Shown one piece after another: positions 1 to 4,014 of a DNA stretch of 5,930 nt. A program made the translations under genes and the position numbers. Numbering within the stretch: the first letter of the stretch is position 1; each line of letters begins with the position of its first letter. The notes under the pieces were generated by a model. That model did not search any database. It saw only the letters and a list, made by a program, of their open reading frames with translations, and was not told where the DNA came from. Source of the DNA: Hydrogenovibrio sp049975065 (lineage in GTDB: Bacteria > Pseudomonadota > Gammaproteobacteria > Thiomicrospirales > Thiomicrospiraceae); NCBI GenBank assembly GCA_049975065.1, contig JBNGDN010000107.1; one strand, written 5' to 3'.

Positions 1-521
1 TGGGTGTTGTAAGTGCCGCCTTCCAAGCTGAATTGCGCCACGTTTTGCGCTTTGCGGGTGACGATATTGATCACACCGGCAGAGGCGTTGGCACCCCAGA
101 CACCGGATTGTGGCCCTTTGATGACCTCAATGCGCTCCACATCCCCCAACAGTAACGACGACACAATCGCGCCGCCAGTGCCCATTGGATTGGTCATTTC
201 AATGCCGTCCACCATAATCAGGGTGGCGTTATTGCTCTGACCGCGCATAAAAATGGAGGTGGTGGTGCCATAGCCGCCGTTGCTTTTGACGGTGATGCCC
301 GGCACGGTTTTTAAGGCATCGGCCAAAGTTTTGTACTGTTTGGCTTCGATTTCCTGCCGAGTGATGACGGTGTAATCGGCGGTGACCGAATGGGCGTTTT
401 GGTCGGTGTTATTGGCCGAAACAATGATTTTGTCGAGTGATTGTGTCTCGGCAGCCTGAAGCTGTCCGGCGAAGAGCACGGAAGCCAGACCAATGGAAAT
501 GGGGCTGAATCGAAAATACAT
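1..521 (-). CDS. btuB: BtuB-like TonB-dependent outer-membrane receptor, N-terminal part (cut by window edge)
   Basis: The gene reads from an ATG at 521-519 to the window edge, giving 173 codons with no stop. The protein opens with a signal peptide (residues 1 to about 23, small residues QLQA before AET). A TonB-box-like stretch DKIIVSA follows at 30-36, resembling DTLVVTA of Escherichia coli BtuB. The rest is most of a plug domain: TRQEIEAKQ near 54-62, ADALKTVPGI at 67-76, IFMRG at 90-94, LIMVDGIEM at 101-109, and the plug hallmark VERIEVIKGPQSGVWG followed by AGVINIVTR at about 128-156. The beta-barrel lies outside the window. Such receptors import scarce ligands through the outer membrane using TonB/ExbBD energy. 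A cobalamin riboswitch in the leader makes a cobalamin or cobinamide ligand the best inference; sequence alone would only support the TonB-receptor family. An AAGGAA ribosome binding site (528-533) sits 6 nt before the ATG and supports this start. Confidence 0.9.
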   Translation of the reverse strand, partial: MYFRFSPISIGLASVLFAGQLQAAETQSLDKIIVSANNTDQNAHSVTADYTVITRQEIEAKQYKTLADALKTVPGITVKSNGGYGTTTSIFMRGQSNNATLIMVDGIEMTNPMGTGGAIVSSLLLGDVERIEVIKGPQSGVWGANASAGVINIVTRKAQNVAQFSLEGGTYNT

Positions 522-715
522 GAAAAATTCCTTCGTTCGCAAACAAGAATCGAAGGCAAAACGGGTGCGTTTGATCAGATGCGTCAGGCGGATCTGATGG
601 GTCGCATAAACAGATAGCGGTTCGTTTTGAACACATCCAGACAGCCATCTATGAAGAAGTCGATTGGCTGCTAAAATACCTGCCGTATTGCCCACCGCAA
701 TCGGGTTGTGTCTGT
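522..715 (-). promoter_or_regulatory. Expression platform of the cobalamin riboswitch: serial hairpins ending at the btuB-like ribosome binding site
   Basis: Between the riboswitch aptamer and the receptor start lie 194 nt that fold into several hairpins in the minus-strand transcript. One pairs 644-650 with 612-618 (one G-U), with an inner GTTC/GAAC stem (629-632 with 620-623). A second is the perfect 7-bp pair ATCAGAT/ATCTGAT (574-580 with 592-598, 11-nt loop). A small third stem pairs 559-563 with 568-572. The last pairs CCTTCG (551-556) with CGAAGG (530-535), extended by TTC/GAA across a bulged A; it buries the Shine-Dalgarno bases at 528-533. No run of U follows any of these stems, so translational control is a better guess than transcription termination. 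The pairing is seen in the sequence; the switching mechanism is inferred. Confidence 0.6.
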
Positions 716-918
716 TTCAGGCCGGTATCCGGGCTGAAGAGCGATTCACAGACGCCTTCTCAAAGCAAGGCTTCAATGGCATGGGGTCTGATTTTCTCTA
801 TCACCGTTGCGGGGGCAGCACTGGACTGGATGTGGGCAAAATCGCCGACATCGCACCAGTTTCCCGTTTAACGCATTACGGGTCGGGTGTTTGATCACCC
901 AACCCATGCGCACCTGAA
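716..918 (-). promoter_or_regulatory. Cobalamin (adenosylcobalamin-type) riboswitch aptamer
   Basis: Read on the minus strand, the conserved cobalamin-riboswitch elements appear in the right order. The 5' side of P1 is TTCAGG (918-913). GGGAA (865-861) opens the core. P4 is ACTGG (860-856) with two possible CCAGT partners (829-825 or 824-820), and P5 is GATGT/ACATC (852-848 with 833-829). The GCCCCCGCAACGGTGATAG block lies at 816-798. The B12 box CAGCCCGGATACCGGCCTG lies at 736-718, ending in CCTGAA (721-716), which closes P1. This is close to the textbook consensus (GCCCCCGCAACtGTGA and AGYCMGgAgACCtGCC), so recognition is secure without a search. It lies in the leader of the BtuB-like receptor in the same orientation and should lower its expression when cobalamin is plentiful. 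Confidence 0.95.
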
Positions 919-924
919 CGGGGA

Positions 925-953
925 ATGATAAAAGCAAGTGTTGCGCTTTTCAA
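925..953 (-). promoter_or_regulatory. Sigma70-type promoter for the riboswitch/receptor transcript
   Basis: On the minus strand TTGAAA (953-948) is followed by exactly 17 nt and then TATCAT (930-925), a good -35/-10 pair. The expected transcription start is near 918, which is also where the 5' strand of riboswitch helix P1 begins. That independent agreement raises confidence. The spacing and motifs are seen; the start site is inferred. Confidence 0.75.
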
Positions 954-974
954 TTGAATTTTCCGCCGCTTTCC

Positions 975-989
975 ATGAATTTTATTCAT
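975..989. repeat. 15-bp inverted repeat, possible operator
   Basis: ATGAAT, TTT, ATTCAT form a perfect 6-bp inverted repeat with a 3-bp centre. It lies 21 bp upstream of the -35 box of the receptor promoter, a position suited to a regulator-binding site on either side. The sequence is AT-rich, so chance is possible. No specific regulator can be named. Confidence 0.3.
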
Positions 990-1071
990 AATGATCTGGT
1001 TTTGGGTTACGTATATTTGATAGGGATGTCAGCTTCGGTCAGGTTTCTAAAAGACAATGGTTTATGATATG

Positions 1072-1103
1072 GGGTTAAGTGGTATCTGGGTTGAGTGGTA
1101 TCT
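1072..1103 (+). repeat. Two tandem copies of a 16-bp direct repeat upstream of the cyclase start
   Basis: GGGTTAAGTGGTATCT (1072-1087) is followed immediately by GGGTTGAGTGGTATCT (1088-1103), differing at one position. The array ends 6 bp before the Shine-Dalgarno sequence of the diguanylate cyclase, so it is probably in its 5' leader or core promoter. It could be a paired regulator-binding site or a recent slippage duplication; the sequence does not decide between them. Confidence 0.7.
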
Positions 1104-1108
1104 GGCGG

Positions 1109-1116
1109 AAAGGTGA
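1109..1116 (+). promoter_or_regulatory. Ribosome binding site that selects the GTG start of the cyclase
   Basis: AAAGGTGA sits 6 nt before the GTG at 1123-1125. This supports the GTG start over later in-frame ATG codons (the next, at residue 22, would destroy the signal sequence). Confidence 0.65.
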
Positions 1117-1122
1117 CGTCTT

Positions 1123-2949
1123 GTGAACAACATTTTGAGATGGGTAGATGGCGGGTTCTGGGTGTTTTGCACAGTGTTTATCGGGATGCTGCTGTTCAGT
1201 GCGAGCGCCTGGTCGATTTCCAATGCGCCGCTGCCAACGGCATCCGTTGAGAATTCTGGGGAGAATTCTGGTGAAAATTCCGCAGATTCCGCCAGGCCTG
1301 TTGTGCCTTGGCAAGCGGGGCAGTCGCAGTTGCGGTCGTTTCCGGTCGGGCTTTGGGTGGATTCAAACGGCCACACGCCTTTTTTACAGGTGGAAAAACA
1401 GGTCTTTGTACCGGCTCAAAGTCGTTTTACACTAGGCACCGATGCCAAGGTTATCTGGATGAAATGGTCGCTGGAAAATACCGCCGGCCAACCGAAAACA
1501 CTGTATTTACATCATAACAAGGCGTATCACATTCGTGAGTTGGCTGTGTATGTCACCACGCCGGAAGGCAAGATTGAACAGCATGAACCGCTTAGGTTGG
1601 ATAAGGCCGCCGCTTCCCGGCGGATGTTTAAAGGCGTGGCGGTGTTTCCGATCCATCTGCCAGCGCATCAGACCCGTGTGGTGTGGGTGCGCACTGAGAG
1701 TTATTCCCATCAATGGGGCGAACTGGCGCTCTATGATTCGGAGTATTCCATGCGTGCCTTGGCGACCATGCAAATCGATGTGGCCATCGTGGTGGGTCTG
1801 TTTCTGGCGCTGATTTTTTACAATGCCATTATTTTCTTTTCGTCGCGCGCCAAAGAGCATATTTATTATGCGCTGTATTTATTGGCCGGATTGACCTGGA
1901 TTTCACTCAGTTACGGCTTTCTGGCGATGGTATTTGATCTGTATGGATCGCTGGTATTTCGCTTGAATCTGACGTTGATTTTAATGCCAATTTTTCTGCT
2001 GTTGTTTATGGTGCAGGTGTTTGAAACGCGGCAGAAATACCCGTTAGAACACCGTTTTCTGCTGGGAATGTTGCTGCTGCTGGTGGCCGACTTCGTCTAT
2101 GGGTTGTATGACGTGGCAGGGGCGCTCAAGCCCGCCAGCAGCTTGGCGGCCTTGACCATGTTGGTCACTTTGTCGGTCAGTGTGTCGCTGGTGATCAAAA
2201 AACACCCTTTAGCGAAGTATTTTCTGATCGGGCATTCGCTGTTTGTGGCGATGAATGTGATGGCGGTGTTGTTTTATAAAGGCTACATTGAATACTCGTA
2301 TTTAAGCAGCCATGCGGTCGGCATTGGCATTGTGCTGGAAGCGCTGACGCTGGCGTTTATCATCGCCTACCGAATGCGGATGCTGGAGCAGATGAAGCTC
2401 GAACAAGTGGAGTTGCAACGACTGGCCACCACCGATCCCATGACAGGGTTGCATAACCGTCGTTATTTTTTTGAAGAAGGGCAGCAGCGGCTGGCGAAAA
2501 TGTCGCGCAAGGGTTCGGCGATGAGCGTGGTTATGGTGGATATCGACCATTTTAAACGCATTAACGATACCTTTGGTCATGGACAGGGCGATGCGGTGAT
2601 TGAACAGGTGGCGCGACAGCTAAAGACTGGATGCTCGCCGGATTCGTTGTTGGCGCGATTTGGCGGGGAAGAGTTCGTGTTATTGTTACCGAACACCGAT
2701 TTACACCAGGCCTGGCAACAAGCCGAAGCCTTGCGAACCACCTTGGCGGCGGGTGAGAAACGCTGGCCGGAGGCGTCCGAAATTCGCATTACCGCCAGTT
2801 TTGGGGTGGCGGAAGTGGTGCCGGAACGCGGCTTGGAAGAGGCGCTTCAGCGGGCGGATCAGGCGCTGTATGACGCCAAGCGCAGTGGTCGTAACCGTGT
2901 TTGCAAAAACTTTGACGGCGGGCGCTTTCCGCCCCAAGCGCCCGCCTGA
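1123..2949 (+). CDS. Membrane diguanylate cyclase with periplasmic 7TMR-DISMED2 sensor, 7TMR-DISM membrane domain and GGDEF domain
   Basis: The protein has 608 residues and starts at GTG. Residues 1 to about 31 form a hydrophobic signal sequence. A low-complexity ENSG stretch (43-54) follows, then a beta-rich periplasmic domain (about 65-210) of 7TMR-DISMED2 type. Seven hydrophobic segments lie at about 219-240, 246-268, 278-298, 311-329, 339-357, 364-386 and 396-416, matching the 7TMR-DISM membrane unit. A short helical linker (418-434) leads to a C-terminal GGDEF domain: TTDPMTGLHNRR at 436-447, DIDHFKRIND at 473-482, FGHGQGD at 484-490, GGEEF at 514-518, ADQALYDAKRSGRN at 578-591. The metal ligands (D473, E516) and substrate-binding N481 are present, so it should make c-di-GMP from two GTP at the inner membrane face. 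There is no RxxD inhibitory site before GGEEF (SPDS instead), so product inhibition is unlikely by that route. No EAL domain is present. The periplasmic ligand is unknown; carbohydrate binding is only a family-level suggestion. Confidence 0.93.
   Translation: MNNILRWVDGGFWVFCTVFIGMLLFSASAWSISNAPLPTASVENSGENSGENSADSARPVVPWQAGQSQLRSFPVGLWVDSNGHTPFLQVEKQVFVPAQSRFTLGTDAKVIWMKWSLENTAGQPKTLYLHHNKAYHIRELAVYVTTPEGKIEQHEPLRLDKAAASRRMFKGVAVFPIHLPAHQTRVVWVRTESYSHQWGELALYDSEYSMRALATMQIDVAIVVGLFLALIFYNAIIFFSSRAKEHIYYALYLLAGLTWISLSYGFLAMVFDLYGSLVFRLNLTLILMPIFLLLFMVQVFETRQKYPLEHRFLLGMLLLLVADFVYGLYDVAGALKPASSLAALTMLVTLSVSVSLVIKKHPLAKYFLIGHSLFVAMNVMAVLFYKGYIEYSYLSSHAVGIGIVLEALTLAFIIAYRMRMLEQMKLEQVELQRLATTDPMTGLHNRRYFFEEGQQRLAKMSRKGSAMSVVMVDIDHFKRINDTFGHGQGDAVIEQVARQLKTGCSPDSLLARFGGEEFVLLLPNTDLHQAWQQAEALRTTLAAGEKRWPEASEIRITASFGVAEVVPERGLEEALQRADQALYDAKRSGRNRVCKNFDGGRFPPQAPA
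1249..1284 (+). repeat. Three in-frame 12-bp repeats encoding ENSG-ENSG-ENSA in the cyclase
   Basis: GAGAATTCTGGG, GAGAATTCTGGT and GAAAATTCCGCA follow one another in frame. The first two differ only at the last base; the third is diverged. They encode a polar linker at residues 43-54, between the signal sequence and the periplasmic domain. The likely origin is slipped-strand duplication of 12 bp units, and copy number may vary between strains. Confidence 0.75.
2917..2946 (-). terminator. Strong stem-loop inside the last codons of the cyclase; possible terminator for sppA
   Basis: GGCGGGCGCTT (2917-2927) pairs perfectly with AAGCGCCCGCC (2936-2946), an 11-bp GC-rich stem with an 8-nt loop that ends directly before the cyclase stop codon. 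Read on the minus strand the stem is followed, after 7 nt, by five T (2909-2905). That would suit a weak intrinsic terminator for the convergent sppA transcript. On the plus strand no T run follows, so for the cyclase mRNA it is more likely a 3'-end stabilising structure. The pairing is certain; the function is inferred. Confidence 0.45.
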
Positions 2950-2955
2950 AATTGA

Positions 2956-2988
2956 CCAGGCCTAGTGGATTTCTGCCAGGCCTGGCAG
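2956..2988. terminator. Palindromic region in the convergent gap, possible bidirectional transcription stop
   Basis: CTGCCAGGCCTGGCAG (2973-2988) is a perfect 16-bp palindrome. A second CCAGGCCT at 2956-2963 can instead pair with AGGCCTGG at 2978-2985 (8-bp stem, 14-nt loop). The palindrome lies between the stop codons of the two convergent genes. For the plus strand a five-T run occurs only 15 nt further on (3004-3008), and for the minus strand there is none, so it is not a classical intrinsic terminator. Confidence 0.4.
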
Positions 2989-3006
2989 GAAGAGCCGCGT
3001 TGGTTT

Positions 3007-3945
3007 TTAACGCAAGGTGGTCAGGTAAAGAGACAAACGGTTGGCGGTTTCGGTGCTGATGTCGCCCATTAATTGTTCCATAAAGCTTTTTTCAACATCA
3101 TAGTAGCGCAGGTTGGTTTGCTTGGCGATATCGCGTTTGACGTAGCCGATGTCGCCCAAACCGTCGATCAAACCGTTTTCAACCGCTTCGTCGCCGAGCC
3201 AGACCAAGCCGGTAAAGGTGTTGTCGTTTTCTTGCAAGCGCTCGCCACGGCCTTTGCGCACCGCCTCGATAAATTGTTCGTGGGTGCGATCGAGGATGCG
3301 CTTCTGGAAGAATTCACGGCCTTCTTTATCCACCGGGCCGAACGGGTTCAAAAAGGTTTTGTGTTCTCCGGCGTGCATGGATCGGTTTTCCACGCCGATT
3401 TTATCCATCAGCCCTGTAAAGCCAAAGCTGTCCATGCGCACGCCGATGGAGCCGACCAGCGAGCCTTTATTGGCATAAATTTTATCCGCCGCCACGGCAA
3501 TGTAATAGCAACCGGAGGCGCAGGCGTCTTCCACCACCACATAGACGGGCTTGTTGTAGTGTGCTTTTAAGCGGGTGATTTCGTCGTTAATCATCGCCGA
3601 CTGCACCGGGCTGCCGCCGGGCGAATTGGCTTGGATAATGACCGCTTCGGAATTCGGGTTTTTAAAGGCTTTTTCCAACAGTGGATTCAGTTTATCGGCA
3701 CTGGTGTAGGTGCCGGGCATAATTGGCCCTTCCAGTTTGACCACTGCAAGATGTTTTTCACCGCCCAATTCGCCGTCATCCGGGGTGATTTGCTGAGTCA
3801 GCATCACCAGGGTGACAATAATGTAGGCCACCACGGCGAATTTCAGCAGATTACTCCAGCGGCGGCTCCAGCGTTCTTGTTTAATAAAGCTTTCCGCCGC
3901 GCCCGCGAGACGGTTTAAGCCGTCATTGCGATTCGAATTCTCCAT
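3007..3945 (-). CDS. sppA: Signal peptide peptidase SppA, 36 kDa type (peptidase family S49)
   Basis: The protein has 312 residues from the ATG at 3945-3943. A TTG two codons upstream is also in frame, but AAGGA would directly abut it, whereas AAGGA lies 6 nt before the ATG. After a charged N-terminus one membrane segment runs from about 33 to 51, anchoring the catalytic domain on the periplasmic side. Family S49 features follow: VVKLEGPI at 68-75, the oxyanion region NSPGGS at 107-112, the nucleophile Ser144 in ACASGCYY, GSIGV at 165-169, and Lys196 in GEHKTF as the likely general base. The Ser-Lys spacing of 52 equals that of Bacillus subtilis SppA (S147/K199). The length matches the short, single-domain form rather than the 67 kDa E. 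coli enzyme. SppA degrades signal peptides left in the membrane after secretion. The residue after Ser-Gly is Cys where Gly is common. It runs convergent to the cyclase and divergent from uvrC. Confidence 0.93.
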   Translation of the reverse strand: MENSNRNDGLNRLAGAAESFIKQERWSRRWSNLLKFAVVAYIIVTLVMLTQQITPDDGELGGEKHLAVVKLEGPIMPGTYTSADKLNPLLEKAFKNPNSEAVIIQANSPGGSPVQSAMINDEITRLKAHYNKPVYVVVEDACASGCYYIAVAADKIYANKGSLVGSIGVRMDSFGFTGLMDKIGVENRSMHAGEHKTFLNPFGPVDKEGREFFQKRILDRTHEQFIEAVRKGRGERLQENDNTFTGLVWLGDEAVENGLIDGLGDIGYVKRDIAKQTNLRYYDVEKSFMEQLMGDISTETANRLSLYLTTLR

Positions 3946-3956
3946 GCACAATCCTT

Positions 3957-3962
3957 TATAAT
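3957..3962 (+). promoter_or_regulatory. Consensus -10 element, candidate uvrC promoter
   Basis: TATAAT lies 52 bp before the uvrC ATG, in the 69-bp gap between the divergent sppA and uvrC starts. No good -35 sits 16-18 bp upstream, which weakens the call. The region is AT-rich and also overlaps the sppA leader. No convincing sppA promoter could be picked out on the other strand. Confidence 0.35.
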
Positions 3963-4014
3963 GTTGAGATAATGTTGTGTTTAAAAGCGCTATTCTAACC
4001 GAATTTAATCCGAA

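Larger units (their letters stand above)
954..1122. other. Divergent intergenic region between the receptor leader and the cyclase gene
   Basis: I see no coding sequence in this stretch. It holds a 15-bp inverted repeat (975-989), a 16-bp tandem direct repeat (1072-1103) and the cyclase ribosome binding site. Possible plus-strand -10 elements are TATATT (1012-1017) and TATGAT (1063-1068), but neither has a recognisable -35 at 16-18 bp, so the cyclase promoter is unassigned. It may be activator-dependent or use another sigma factor. Confidence 0.5.

Noticed and set aside
574..598. Intrinsic terminator in the receptor leader
   Set aside because: The 7-bp stem ATCAGAT/ATCTGAT is AT-rich and is not followed by a run of U on the minus strand.
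664..894. Plus-strand open frame of 76 codons between the receptor and the cyclase
   Set aside because: It lies antisense to the riboswitch, whose conserved RNA elements explain the sequence, and has no ribosome binding site.
979..997. Possible Fur box near the divergent promoters
   Set aside because: Only about 11 of 19 positions fit the Fur consensus, close to what AT-rich DNA gives by chance, and control by cobalamin is already explained.
1072..1103. Start of a CRISPR array
   Set aside because: There are only two copies, directly abutting with no spacers, and no cas genes nearby.
3073..3570. Long plus-strand open frame of 165 codons opposite sppA
   Set aside because: The minus strand encodes a complete SppA with catalytic residues at the family spacing, so this is a shadow frame.
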